Below are positions 1-10,200 of a DNA stretch of 64,000 nt, one piece after another. The stretch spans positions 218,745 to 282,744 of the forward strand of contig NZ_JABSPA010000004.1 in NCBI RefSeq assembly GCF_013214175.1, in the 5' to 3' direction. Positions within the stretch are counted from its first letter, which is position 1. Each line of letters starts with the position of its first letter. The notes below the pieces were generated by a model that did not search any database, was not told the origin of the DNA, and saw only the letters and a program-made list of their open reading frames with translations. Made by a program: the position numbers and the translations under genes. Source of the DNA: Colwellia sp. Its GTDB lineage: Bacteria; Pseudomonadota; Gammaproteobacteria; Enterobacterales; Alteromonadaceae.

Positions 1-26
1 ACAACTATAATGAAAAATAGCCAATA

Positions 27-56
27 AAAAAGGCTGCAAAAAATGCAGCCTTTTAT
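27..56. terminator. Rho-independent terminator, bidirectional
   Basis: An 8-bp stem (AGGCTGCA at 31-38 with TGCAGCCT at 44-51) has A-rich and T-rich flanks on both sides. It can end the TonB-receptor transcript (minus strand, stop codon at 119-121) and any transcript entering from the left. Confidence 0.75.
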
Positions 57-97
57 TTCTATCAAACCGGTCTACTACAATGCAAGTATCCTCGATT

Positions 98-122
98 TTT
101 AGTTTAGTTTAGTTTAGTTTAG
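98..122. repeat. Pentanucleotide repeat, five TTTAG units across a stop codon
   Basis: Five perfect TTTAG units in a row run over the stop codon (119-121) of the TonB-receptor gene. Unit gain or loss would shift sequence after the terminal Phe codon but would leave the barrel intact, so it is probably neutral. Confidence 0.8.
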
Positions 123-3100
123 AAAGTATAACGAACACCAATTTTGATACCCCATGCAGAGTATTTAGCATCAACTGTATCGGCATTAGCGGCGTCGAAG
201 CCACCATATGGTGTAGAATATACGTAACGGCCTTGATCATCTAGGTCGAAGTCGGCAAGGATTTTAGTACCGTATTGGCTACGCTTTTTCTGGCCTTTAG
301 TATCGTCGATAAGGTTAAGTAAGTTACGCACACTAAGGAATAACTCACCTTTATGACCTTCCATAAAACCTGGGATTTCTTGAGCAATACGTAGGTCTAG
401 CGTGGTTTGCCAAGGTTGGCTACCAGAGCCTTTTTCAGCATAACCACCGGCATATTTACCTAAACCTGCTTGGTCTATATAGCCTTTCAACTCATCATAG
501 GTCAAACCGTATTGGTAAGCTACGTTTGGATCACCGGCGCCCGATGGAATGTAAGGCAAGTAAGCATCTGATTTATAAAATGCGTCTTGATCACCTAAGG
601 CACCATCTTTGTGTGATCCCATAACCCAGCTAAGTGGCTGGCCAGAGCGGCGTTCAAAGAATAGATTAAACTTAGTAGCATAGTTAGAAACAAACTCAAC
701 ACGGTAATCTAAGTTAATTTTTAAGCTATGTTCAATTTCAAAATTGGCACGACCAACTTCTGCACGGCCACGCTCTAATGTGACCGGGTACTGGAAGTTA
801 GAAGTAGCTGTTGAAGAAGTCCCTGGTGTACCTTCGGTAATATCTTGATTGGTATAAGATATATTAAAGGCAAGGCCGCTATCAAACGTCTTGTTTAAGC
901 TGGTAGTGATGATATTGCTTTCACCATTATCAGCGGCATTAGTTAACATGAGATCATAACGATCCGTGTCATCTGCTTCATAAATTGGGCGGCCACCAGC
1001 AGTTGTTTCGCCAGTTTTGCTACGGCTAACATCTTGCCAAAATGGGTCGTTTTCTTTCTCTATATGAATAAATTCTGCCGACCACATCCAGTCATCACCC
1101 ATTACTGGGATATCGAAACGATACTCTAGTGCAATATTGGTACGCCAGTCTGAAGGCGTTTTGAAATTAGGATCGGTGAAGTTTACATTACCGTCTCCTG
1201 CTTCCATGCCATCAAGTACCGCTTGAGGGATCTTAGTAATATCCGCATTAATTAGGTGATCACCAGTATCACCAGAAGTAACGTAGGTAGTTCCGTCATT
1301 ACTGTAGGCATTTGAAAGCCAAACATTGGGGCGACCACCACTAAAGCGACCAATACCACCACGCACGACTAAATCATCGGTTGCTTCCCAGTTAATACTA
1401 ATACGAGGAAGGAAAATACTTTCGCCATCCATATTAGCAGAGTTTGAGTAGCCGTATCTTGCTTGGAAATTAGCATTATGAGTTGGTTTATCTGATGAGC
1501 CCACCACCTCATAACGAACACCGGCGGTTAACAATACCGAATCGGTAATATTAAACGCATCTTCAATAAATAATGTTGTTGTTGAGAACTTAAAGCTCGC
1601 TGCTGCATCATTCACGTCGTTGGTGTATGCATTGGCATAATCAAAGTCATCAGCCAAACGATTTTCAAAGTCGGCAATGCTCTCAAAATTCCATGTACCT
1701 AATGAGTCAGGTGCATATAAATTCCTTACATCTATGGTTTCATATTCGACACCAAAGGTAATTTCATGGTCGTTATATAAATATTCACCTAAAAAACGTA
1801 ATGACAAGGTCTGGTTGCTTAGCTCATTACCATGGCGACTTCTATCAGGGCCAAAAGCGATATCGCCACTTTCACCTCGTACGGTAACATCACCCATCAT
1901 TTTATTTTGAGGAGCTGCCTTAGTATCAACATCTTTATAGGCTACTTTTATTTCAGTAGTAAAATCAGCGCTCCAATCTGAGTACAAGTGCCCAGAAAAG
2001 GCCGTTAAGTTTTCATCCTTATCATACCAGTGAGTAGAGGTTTTCAGTTCACTTGACCTAGAAGTCATGTTACGTGTTGAGTTACCCTCAGTGTTTTGAT
2101 AAGTAAATGCGGCACGATGATCTTCATTGATGTTCCAATCAAGTTTAATTAAGATTTTTTCGTCTTTTTCTTCAGGATTGGCACTGTAAGTACCTATATC
2201 AACGCCGTAAACTCGGTCAGCAATCTCTTTAACTTGAAGGTATTCTGCTTCGGTAAACTTGGTATCATTGCCTGCACCTGCACCTGCAGGTCCCCACTCA
2301 ACACTGGTAGGTTGATCATACTTCTCATATGATGCGAAGAAAAACAACTTATCTTTAATAATGGGTCCGCCAAGAGTAGCGGCAAAAGTAGTTGATTCAA
2401 ACTCTAATGGGATGTCTTCACCCTCTAAATTTATAGGGGTACCGGCCCAGTCATCCGATTCTTTTTCATAGAAAAAACTACCATGAAATTCATTGGTACC
2501 TGACTTGGTTACTACGTTAATTTGACCGCCAGAAAACCCGCCATTTTTAACAGAGTAAGGCGTTGCTTCAACACTAACCTGCTCAACCGCATCAATCGAT
2601 ATTGGTGAGCGCTGGGTTGGATAACCATTGCCGTTCAAACCAAAGTCATCATTTTGACGAACACCATCAACAGAGAAACTATTAAAGCGAGGGTTTGAAC
2701 CAGCGATTGACATCGGCGCACCATCGCCACTGCCAATAGAAACTAATGGGTTAAAACGTAACACACCCTTAAGATCACGTTCACCACCCGCAGCATTCGC
2801 GATATCATCAACACCAAAAGAGCCTGAAGAACCGCTATTGGTATAGCCAACCGCACGACTACCAACAACAGAAATAACTTCTCTATCAACATTTTCTAAA
2901 TCAATAGATAAACGCTGTAGCTTACCGGCTTGTAGATACACATTAGTGTGAACTTGATCTTTATATACTTCAGAATCAATCACAACTTTATAGGGGCCGC
3001 CAACACGAAGACCTCTCAAGCTATAATTACCTGAACTATTGGTTTTAATTCGTTTAACGGTACCCGTTGGGATATGAGTTACAATAATCGTTGTATTGAC

Positions 3101-3232
3101 AGCAGCTTCACCCTTAGGAGTGAATACTTGTCCTGCGATACCCGAAGATGTCTCATTTGCTATTGCTGAAGTTGATAGCCCAAGCGCAAGGACTAACGCA
3201 CTAGCTATATGTGATAGACGATAGTTTTTCAT
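119..3232 (-). CDS. TonB-dependent receptor, Oar-like, with carboxypeptidase-regulatory-like domain
   Basis: An outer membrane active transporter of 1037 residues. What is seen: a signal peptide (about 1-25, ending in SAIA), then a carboxypeptidase-regulatory-like beta-sandwich (about 28-115). Next comes a plug domain with the run SGTNEFHGSFFYE (about 245), and a long beta-barrel rich in alternating aromatics that ends in RYTF, the usual C-terminal Phe. The Oar-like architecture (CarboxypepD_reg plus plug plus barrel) is common in marine Alteromonadales. The substrate cannot be read from the sequence; peptides or sugars are usual guesses for this class. It is divergent from a TetR-family regulator 762 bp away that may control it. 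The start is an ATG directly before the signal peptide, and the length is normal for the family. Confidence 0.93.
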   Translation of the reverse strand: MKNYRLSHIASALVLALGLSTSAIANETSSGIAGQVFTPKGEAAVNTTIIVTHIPTGTVKRIKTNSSGNYSLRGLRVGGPYKVVIDSEVYKDQVHTNVYLQAGKLQRLSIDLENVDREVISVVGSRAVGYTNSGSSGSFGVDDIANAAGGERDLKGVLRFNPLVSIGSGDGAPMSIAGSNPRFNSFSVDGVRQNDDFGLNGNGYPTQRSPISIDAVEQVSVEATPYSVKNGGFSGGQINVVTKSGTNEFHGSFFYEKESDDWAGTPINLEGEDIPLEFESTTFAATLGGPIIKDKLFFFASYEKYDQPTSVEWGPAGAGAGNDTKFTEAEYLQVKEIADRVYGVDIGTYSANPEEKDEKILIKLDWNINEDHRAAFTYQNTEGNSTRNMTSRSSELKTSTHWYDKDENLTAFSGHLYSDWSADFTTEIKVAYKDVDTKAAPQNKMMGDVTVRGESGDIAFGPDRSRHGNELSNQTLSLRFLGEYLYNDHEITFGVEYETIDVRNLYAPDSLGTWNFESIADFENRLADDFDYANAYTNDVNDAAASFKFSTTTLFIEDAFNITDSVLLTAGVRYEVVGSSDKPTHNANFQARYGYSNSANMDGESIFLPRISINWEATDDLVVRGGIGRFSGGRPNVWLSNAYSNDGTTYVTSGDTGDHLINADITKIPQAVLDGMEAGDGNVNFTDPNFKTPSDWRTNIALEYRFDIPVMGDDWMWSAEFIHIEKENDPFWQDVSRSKTGETTAGGRPIYEADDTDRYDLMLTNAADNGESNIITTSLNKTFDSGLAFNISYTNQDITEGTPGTSSTATSNFQYPVTLERGRAEVGRANFEIEHSLKINLDYRVEFVSNYATKFNLFFERRSGQPLSWVMGSHKDGALGDQDAFYKSDAYLPYIPSGAGDPNVAYQYGLTYDELKGYIDQAGLGKYAGGYAEKGSGSQPWQTTLDLRIAQEIPGFMEGHKGELFLSVRNLLNLIDDTKGQKKRSQYGTKILADFDLDDQGRYVYSTPYGGFDAANADTVDAKYSAWGIKIGVRYTF

Positions 3233-3435
3233 CTGTTATTCCTATGTTTTTGTTTTTTGTTTTGTTTAAAGTGGTCTTTATTTTTATTATTTATAAACGA
3301 TATAAAAGTTAACCAGTTGCTCTGTTTTTCATTTCGATTAAAATTAGACCAGACTTTCATTGCAGTTTCATTACATTTTTTCACATAGTAACACAACTAG
3401 CAAAAACAAAAATGTCAGACCAGTTAAAACAAAAC

Positions 3436-3471
3436 AGGCTGATTTTAATTATATTCCTTTAAAATCAGCCT
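3436..3471. other. Perfect inverted repeat (hairpin)
   Basis: AGGCTGATTTTAA (3436-3448) is exactly complementary to 3459-3471, with a 10-nt loop. There is no following T-run, so it is more likely an operator, an mRNA 5' structure or a small repeat than a simple terminator. Confidence 0.55.
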
Positions 3472-3713
3472 ACTAAGATGAAATTACATGTTATCGCCTT
3501 CGATTATTTCACTTAATAATTTTATATATAAAATATTGTTATCGAAAGGTATGGTTTTAATCACTTTTTAATATAAGAAACTATCCATATGGTCAACAAA
3601 TGAGCGTAAAATCCCTTGATAGCCTTTATATAAAGCAATATTGAAGTAATAAAATACTGACTTAAAACAATATATTTAAATTTATTTTAGAATAGTGATT
3701 ATAGTGAAAAGAT

Positions 3714-3728
3714 AAAACAGTCTGTTTT
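3714..3728. promoter_or_regulatory. Candidate TetR-family operator, 15-bp palindrome
   Basis: AAAACAG-T-CTGTTTT has 7-bp arms and a 1-bp centre, a size and symmetry typical of TetR-family sites. It lies 267 bp upstream of the regulator. A second candidate is CTATCCATATGGTCAA at 3581-3596, whose right half equals the RutR half-site TGGTCAA. Neither is proven. Confidence 0.35.
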
Positions 3729-3994
3729 AGATTACTTACCACAAACTTGTAACCAGATGGCTATATAGTGTACCTTTCCTTTTCAATAAATTACATTTGT
3801 AGCTTAGATAATTAGTCAGTTGATAAATGTCCACGTTTGGCCACCTGACTAGCTGGTTAATAATAAATGAAGAAAATGTGTGACTTATGTCGATACGACT
3901 GGTAAAAAGCTAGATTAAAATAATCATGACAGCACCATAATCAAAAAGCATGGTGAAAAACAATGAAGACAATAACGAACTCTGAGTAAAGAAT

Positions 3995-4627
3995 ATGACT
4001 AGCGCTAATCAAATAAAAAAAACCGGCAATATTCGAGCGAAAAGTAAAGTTAAGATCCTAACCGCCGCTAGAACCGAATTTGTTTTACAGGGATATAGGG
4101 GCGCAACGGTGCAATCTATAGCTGATCGAGCAGAGCTGCCAAAAGCCAATATTCTTTATTATTTCAAAAACAAAGAAAACATTTATCATGCCGTGCTTGA
4201 GCATACTCTTGAGATGTGGGATGAAGGCATCGGTGATATTGAAGCAAATGAAGGTCCTAAAGTCGCCATAGAAAAATTTATTGCTGCGAAAGTAAGGATG
4301 TCATTTAAGCACCCTGAAGCATCAAAGATATACGCTATGGAAATAATTCAAGGCGCACAACATTTAAAAGACTATGCCCGTACATATCAACGACAGTGGG
4401 TAAGAGAAAAAGCTAAATTATTTCAGCAGTGGATAGATAGCGGTGAAATGGTCAATGTTGATCCTGTGCATCTTATTTTTCTTATTTGGTCAGCTACTCA
4501 GCACTACGCTGATTTTGAAACACAAATTTTAACGATAATGAATCGTGCAGACTTCGAAGAAGATGATGTTGAACAGGTCATCGCTTTTCTGTGTGACATT
4601 ATTTTACGAGGCTGCGGCTTAATTTAA
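3995..4627 (+). CDS. TetR/AcrR family regulator, RutR-like
   Basis: A 210-residue dimeric DNA-binding repressor. An N-terminal helix-turn-helix (about 20-65) includes KILTAARTEFVLQGYRGATV and the recognition-helix region LPKANILYYFKNKENIYHAV, the canonical TetR pattern. The C-terminal half resembles the YcdC/RutR ligand-binding domain (helical, with AMEIIQGAQHLKDY and a late Trp/Tyr cluster). RutR of E. coli senses uracil/thymine, but the ligand here is unknown. The gene is divergent from the TonB receptor and lies 31 bp upstream of a secreted phosphoesterase in the same direction. All three may form one regulated uptake/degradation unit, possibly for nucleotides or nucleic acid; that link is inference from position. 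Confidence 0.88.
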   Translation: MTSANQIKKTGNIRAKSKVKILTAARTEFVLQGYRGATVQSIADRAELPKANILYYFKNKENIYHAVLEHTLEMWDEGIGDIEANEGPKVAIEKFIAAKVRMSFKHPEASKIYAMEIIQGAQHLKDYARTYQRQWVREKAKLFQQWIDSGEMVNVDPVHLIFLIWSATQHYADFETQILTIMNRADFEEDDVEQVIAFLCDIILRGCGLI

Positions 4628-4658
4628 TCAATTTAAGAAATTACTTTAAGAAAAAATT

Positions 4659-5843
4659 ATGAATAAAAAATTACTCCTTACCTTGTTTACTTTGGTTTTT
4701 TCTAATATGACAATTGCACAAGATACCACATTAAAAATAGCCACCTTTAATGTCAGCATGGAAGCACTTAATTATGTTGAAGCTAAACGCGGCGAACCGG
4801 TAAATGTTTCGACCAATACACTGGCAACGGCCTTAGCCAGTCAACATCAACAGATCAAAAACATTGCCGAAATAATACAAAGAATTAATCCTGATATTAT
4901 TCTGCTTAATGAATTTGATTATCTTGATGATAACAACCAAGCCTTAAAAAGCTTTATTGCTAACTACTTAAATAAAAGCCAGCAGGGTCAAAAGAGCATT
5001 AACTTCCCTTATTTTTACCAAGGTCCAGTTAATACCGGCGTAAATTCAGGTTTAGACCTTGATGGTAACGGTGAGAAAGGCAAATTACCCGGCGATGGCT
5101 ACGGTTATGGTCACTTCCCTGGTCACTATGGTATGGCCTTGTTATCAAAATATCCTATAGATATTGCTAACATTCGCAGCTTTCAACACTTTAAATGGCA
5201 TGATATGCCAAATGCACTTATGCCGATTGATCCCGAAACCAATAAACCGTGGTACAGCAAGGATGTATGGCAAGCGCTGAGATTATCATCAAAATCTCAT
5301 TGGGATGTGCCTGTTAAGGTTAATGGTAAAACCATTCATATACTAGCAAGCCACCCAACTCCGCCAGTTTTTGATGGTCCAGAAGATCGAAATGGTAAAC
5401 GTAATCACGATGAGGTTCGCTTTTGGCATGATTATATTACCCCTGAGTTAGCGGGTTATATTTATGATGACAAAGGCACCAAAGGCGGCCTTAAAGCCGA
5501 GCATGCCTTCGTTATGTTAGGTGATTTTAATGCCACTACCGTTGATGGCAATGCCATTAAAGCCGGTATTGCTTCACTATTAAACAATGAAAGAATTCAA
5601 GATGTTATGCCGCAGAGTCAAGCGGGAAAGCTACATAAACCTGATAACGTTAATGCTAAGCACCATACTTCAAATTGGGGTATGAGAGTCGATTATGTAT
5701 TACCTTCGTCTTATGGCTTTAACGTTCATGATTCCGGGATTTTTTGGCCGTTACAAGGCGATGAAAGTTACCGTTTAATAAAAGATAGAAGTGCTTCATC
5801 AGATCATCGACTAGTTTGGCTTGAGCTAACAACAAAAGACTAG
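4659..5843 (+). CDS. Secreted endonuclease/exonuclease/phosphatase family protein
   Basis: A 394-residue exported metal-dependent phosphoesterase of the EEP (DNase I/inositol phosphatase-like) fold. The signal peptide is residues 1-20 (ends TIAQ). Family motifs are visible in order: ATFNVSME (Asn of the metal site), ILLNEFDYL (metal-binding Glu), GDFNATTVDGN (catalytic Asp/Asn) and SSDHRLVWLEL (terminal Asp-His pair). The substrate may be nucleic acid, phospholipid or sugar phosphate; the motifs do not decide. It starts 31 bp after the TetR gene and is probably co-transcribed with it. A periplasmic or extracellular location fits a scavenging role beside the TonB receptor. Confidence 0.88.
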   Translation: MNKKLLLTLFTLVFSNMTIAQDTTLKIATFNVSMEALNYVEAKRGEPVNVSTNTLATALASQHQQIKNIAEIIQRINPDIILLNEFDYLDDNNQALKSFIANYLNKSQQGQKSINFPYFYQGPVNTGVNSGLDLDGNGEKGKLPGDGYGYGHFPGHYGMALLSKYPIDIANIRSFQHFKWHDMPNALMPIDPETNKPWYSKDVWQALRLSSKSHWDVPVKVNGKTIHILASHPTPPVFDGPEDRNGKRNHDEVRFWHDYITPELAGYIYDDKGTKGGLKAEHAFVMLGDFNATTVDGNAIKAGIASLLNNERIQDVMPQSQAGKLHKPDNVNAKHHTSNWGMRVDYVLPSSYGFNVHDSGIFWPLQGDESYRLIKDRSASSDHRLVWLELTTKD

Positions 5844-5863
5844 GCAAGACAATAAGCACAAAT

Positions 5864-5899
5864 AAAAAAGCCGACAAGTGGCCACACGAGTCGGCTTAG
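5864..5899 (-). terminator. Terminator of the RND efflux operon
   Basis: The stem AAGCCGAC (5868-5875) with GTCGGCTT (5890-5897) has a long A-run on its left, which reads as a T-run on the minus strand. It therefore best serves the leftward efflux operon ending at 6012. It may also slow the rightward transcript of the phosphoesterase gene. Confidence 0.7.
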
Positions 5900-6011
5900 C
5901 TTACATAAATTGAGTGACTATTGATGTTCAACAGCCCTTCGTAAGCAAAACTAGTTAGCTTTTATATAATACTAATCCGTATAGAAAGTTAATGGTATTA
6001 CCAGCTTTCGA

Positions 6012-7253
6012 TTAATTAAGGTTGGCGATAAGATCAGACTTTTTATCGCTAAGAAAGCGCACTTTTTCACCACTTTGCAAGCGCTCGCCGCCACGAACAA
6101 CAACACTATCGTCAATGGATAAAGCGCCCGTCACTGAAATCCAGCTATCAACACCTTGACCTACTAATACCGAAACTTTTTGTGCTTTTAGCTCATCATC
6201 AATGGTCAATACATAGGTTTCGTTTTCCCGTAATATCAAGGCATCGCGTGGTACTAAAATGGCTTCCTTAGGGGCCTGCTTAGGTAAAGAAACCGTCACG
6301 GCGGTACCTGCTAAGATTGCTATACCATCAGCAGAAAGTCTGACATCAAAAGTACGTGAGGCTTGCTCCCCCGCCTGACTCCAAGTACGAATAGGTAACT
6401 CAAGTAAGGTTTGGTTCCATTTGACCATCACTTTACTGCCTCGTTGTAAAAAGGGTGCAATGGCAATTGGCGCAGCAATTTTAATATCAAGATGTTTGGT
6501 ATCAATTAACTGCACTAACGGACGGCCTATAGTGATCAGTTCACCAACATGGGCAAATCGTTGGCTGATATTGCCGGCAAAAGGCGCTTTAATCATGGTT
6601 TTCTCTAAAGCAAGTAAGGTTTGCTCTACCGAGATATTCAAAGCAGCGACTTCGTTAATGGCAATGGTAAGATCTTTATTAACACGTTCATATTCACTCA
6701 AGGCTGAATTGTTTTTTTCACGTAACTTTAAAAAGCGGGCTTTTTGTCCGGTAAGGTAATCAACCTCGGCTTGATATTGCTTCACTTCTACTCGTTGACG
6801 AGCCAATTGTAATTTCAGGTGACGATCATCAATTTGTGCTAATAATTGCCCCTTGCTAACTTGACTGCCGACATCTTCAATCCACAGCAACTGCCCAGTT
6901 TGTTCGGCAGATATAGGGGCATTTTTTCGACTTATCACATTGGCAGGCAACCAAATACTTGGCTTTACTTGCTCTTTTTTGACCGACTCAACACTAACGA
7001 GGTGGGCAGGTTTTTCTTCTTCCGCCGCATTGGCCTGTTGACTAAAGCTAAGTAAGCCAATTATTGAGATAAATGCAAACGTTACTATCGCTGAGCTATA
7101 AATGTCTGCTGTTGCGGACTTTTTCATAGTAAATTTCAGTTTTGAAGACCTAATTCTGGAAGACATAACTTTTGAAGGCATAAGTTTTTCTGGTGTCACA
7201 TTGGTTAACATTAAGTTATTCATGATTTGTCCCTTAATCTGTTGAGTTGTCAT
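6012..7253 (-). CDS. RND efflux periplasmic adaptor (membrane fusion protein)
   Basis: An HlyD/AcrA-type adaptor that links the RND pump to an outer membrane channel. What is seen: a hydrophobic export segment (about residues 51-75 from the first ATG, ending ANAA), then the biotinyl-lipoyl half-motif SAEQTGQLLWIEDVGSQVSK. A helical hairpin rich in Gln/Glu/Leu (about 145-215) precedes the second lipoyl half MIKAPFAGNISQRFAHVGEL, and beta-barrel and membrane-proximal domains follow. The first ATG shares its A with the pump stop codon (TAATG), indicating translational coupling. Internal ATGs at 7223 (preceded by AAGGGAC) and 7127 would shorten the unusual 42-residue N-terminal extension. The gene order pump then adaptor is the reverse of the usual one. 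No TolC gene is nearby. Confidence 0.88.
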   Translation of the reverse strand: MTTQQIKGQIMNNLMLTNVTPEKLMPSKVMSSRIRSSKLKFTMKKSATADIYSSAIVTFAFISIIGLLSFSQQANAAEEEKPAHLVSVESVKKEQVKPSIWLPANVISRKNAPISAEQTGQLLWIEDVGSQVSKGQLLAQIDDRHLKLQLARQRVEVKQYQAEVDYLTGQKARFLKLREKNNSALSEYERVNKDLTIAINEVAALNISVEQTLLALEKTMIKAPFAGNISQRFAHVGELITIGRPLVQLIDTKHLDIKIAAPIAIAPFLQRGSKVMVKWNQTLLELPIRTWSQAGEQASRTFDVRLSADGIAILAGTAVTVSLPKQAPKEAILVPRDALILRENETYVLTIDDELKAQKVSVLVGQGVDSWISVTGALSIDDSVVVRGGERLQSGEKVRFLSDKKSDLIANLN

Positions 7254-10200
7254 TACGCTTTAACGCGCGCACTTGGTAATTGTTGTACAGCTGGTTGTTT
7301 ATTAGCTCCAGGTAAAAAGTCATACTTAGATAGCCTTAACAAACATGGCAGTAACACTATGGTAAATAGGGTACTAAAGGCTAAACCGCCGACAATCACC
7401 GCCGCTAAACCGCGATAAATAACACTGCCCGCTCCCGGCATAAGTAATAGCGGCAACATGCCAAAAAAGCTTGTTGCTGTACTCATAAAAATAGGTCGTA
7501 AACGTAAGATTAATGCTTGTTCAATCGCTTGTGAGCGCTCAAGGCCATCTTCTTGACCTAAGCGAGTTTGATGAACCAACAAAATTGCATTGTTAACTAC
7601 TAAGCCCAGTAAAATAATAAAACCAATCATGGTCAGTAAATCAAGAGGCTGAAAGACAGTAAGGTTAAGCAATTGCAGTGCTAAAATACCGCCCACAGTT
7701 GCTAGCGGTATGGTAATTACCACGAGTAAGCTGTCTTTAATTGATTTAAACAGAGCAGCCATTAATAGAAATAGAATGACTAAAGCAAAAGCAAAATTTT
7801 CTGCCATCACCCCGATAGCTTTTTCTAGCTGATCGGCACTACCACCATATTGGATATTGCCACCATCTGGCATAATATCTCGCAATTTAGGCTCTACTTG
7901 TGACTTTAATACTGAAATTGTTTCTTCCAGCGACCAACCTTTAGGTGGGTTAACATTTAAAGTGATAGTACGCTGGCCATCAATACGTGTTAAGCGGCTC
8001 GGGCCAACCGTACGTTGTATAGCCACTAAGTTTGATAATTGTGTAATGTTGCCATTACCGGTAACCACAGGCACATCACCTAAGTTATCGGGATCATTCC
8101 AGCCATCGGCACGCAAAATCATGTTCATACGTTTACTGCCATTAAAATACTCACCAACATAGAGGCCATCACCTAATGTTCTGACTACACGACCAACATC
8201 ACGACGATTCCAACCTTGCTCTACTATATTACGGTCCTTAGGGGTTAAGTTGATTTCGGGCTCTGACAAAGCAAGACCAGGATTAGCATTTACATTTGCG
8301 CCTTCAATGGCTGCTTTGATGAAATCTATACCTTGGCGTGCCACTTCTTGTAATGCTTGGGTATCTTTCGATTGCAGATGAACCTGCACTTGTCTACCAC
8401 CACCAAAGCCACCAAATAAGTTACCCTGCCTGGCAAAAACCTGGGTGTCGGGTAGGTCAATTAATATTTCATTTTTAACAATTTCAAGTAACTCATCTAC
8501 TCTGTCTTGATCTTTTACTCGAACGCCCAAACTACCGCCCCACGCGCCACCAAAAATATAATAATTTTTCAAGGCCGGCTCTTTAGTGCCATCCATATAG
8601 GGCTTTAAGCGTTCAACAATAGGTTGAATAACTTCTTTTTCAATAGTTTTAACATTAGAGCCCGGTGGAAAACGTAAATTTGCATCAATGGCATCACGCT
8701 TAACCGGTGGTAAATAATCAAGATTAGGCATAGCAACGAGTGTTATGACAACCGGTAATATTAATAGGCTAGTAGCAAGTGACAAACGCTTAATACGGTT
8801 ATTGGTACAAGTCATAACAAAGCGGGTTATTTTTTGCCAAAGCATTTTATTAGGATCAATAACCTTTTCTTGTTTCAGTAAATACTTTGCTAAAACCGGT
8901 AGCAGTACCACAGCAACAATAAGCGATACAGAAACTGCAATGGCTATGGTTAAGGCCAAATCACCAAACAGCTGCCCTTCTATATCTTTTAAGAAAAACA
9001 CCGGTAAGAAGATCGCTACCGTTGTAGCGGTCGAGGCCAGTAAAGCGCCCCATACTTGCTCTGCACCTTGCTCTGAACTGTCATGTTCATTAAGGCCTTT
9101 ATCACGCATGCGTAATATATTCTCTAAAACAACAATGGCGGCATCGAGCACCATACCCACCGCAAAAGCCAAACCAGCTAAAGAAATAACGTTAAGTGAA
9201 CGACCGGTAATTTCCAAAACAATAAAGGTACTTAACAAACTAACCGGTATAGCGGTAGCAATAATTAACGTAGCGCGCATCCGGCGAATAAAAAACCACA
9301 ACACTGACAGCGATAAAACAATACCAGCAAATAGATTACTGGTGACTAAGTTAATGGCGCGGTAAATAAACACCGAGGCATCAAAAGATTGCACCATAAT
9401 GAGTTTTTTATCTGCCAGCAGTTCACTATTAAGTAAGGCGACCTCTTCCTTGACTCGGTTTAACGTTTCTAAAACATTAGCGCCATTAGCTCTATTAATA
9501 CGCATGGAAAATGCAGGATTACCATTTTGCACCGCCATACCTTCCCTATCCCTACGGCTCACTTCCACGGTGGCAATATCACTTAAACGAATATTTCGCC
9601 CACCGCGGGACTCAAGCATTAATTGTGATAAGTCATCAACGCTATATTTACCGCTATAACGTAAAGTGTATTGACGTCTACCTACGTCAATAAAGCCACC
9701 CGAAATATCATCACTGGCAGACACTAAGGAAATAAGTCTTGGAATTGAAATACCATATTCAGCCGCTTTAATGGGGTCGTAGCGAATTTGCAGCTCTTCT
9801 CGGTTTTGCTCCGAAAAAGTTTCCACACTGGCAACACCTTCAATCGATTCCAAGCGCGGTCTAATAACATCATTGGTAAAGTCAATATACTGGCTAATAT
9901 CTTGACCATTACCCGGTAAAGCCTGTAAAAAGAAAAACGTCAGTGCTGGAGTATTGCCACGACCACCGCCAAGCATAATTCGTGGTGGCCGAGCATCTTG
10001 GGGTAAGTTAGCGACACGTGTCATGCGGCTAATCACTTCAATTAAGGTTTGCTCCATATTAGTGCCGACACCAAAAGATAAATTAATGTAAGCACCGCCA
10101 CGATTGGCATAAGCATTCATTGAATCTAAGCCCGGAATACCACGTAAGACTTGCTCTTGTGGTTCAATAATTTCAGATTCAACTTCTTTAGGGGATGCCG

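Larger units (their letters stand above)
3233..3994. other. Divergent intergenic region with several palindromes
   Basis: This 762-bp gap between the TonB receptor and the TetR gene has no convincing ORF. It holds a perfect 13-bp inverted repeat (3436-3448 with 3459-3471), a 15-bp palindrome at 3714-3728, and a RutR-like half-site TGGTCAA at 3590-3596. GACCAG/ACCAG words also recur (for example near 3350, 3420 and 3753). It probably contains both promoters and operators for the TetR protein; the promoters themselves could not be placed with confidence. Confidence 0.5.

Noticed and set aside
5940..6000. Small palindromic repeat between the phosphoesterase and the adaptor gene (TAATAC...GTATTA)
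   Set aside because: The arms are only 6 bp and the sequence is AT-rich; not enough to call an element.
8745..9365. A 206-codon plus-strand frame
   Set aside because: It lies wholly inside the RND pump gene in antisense and shows the low-complexity composition of a shadow frame.
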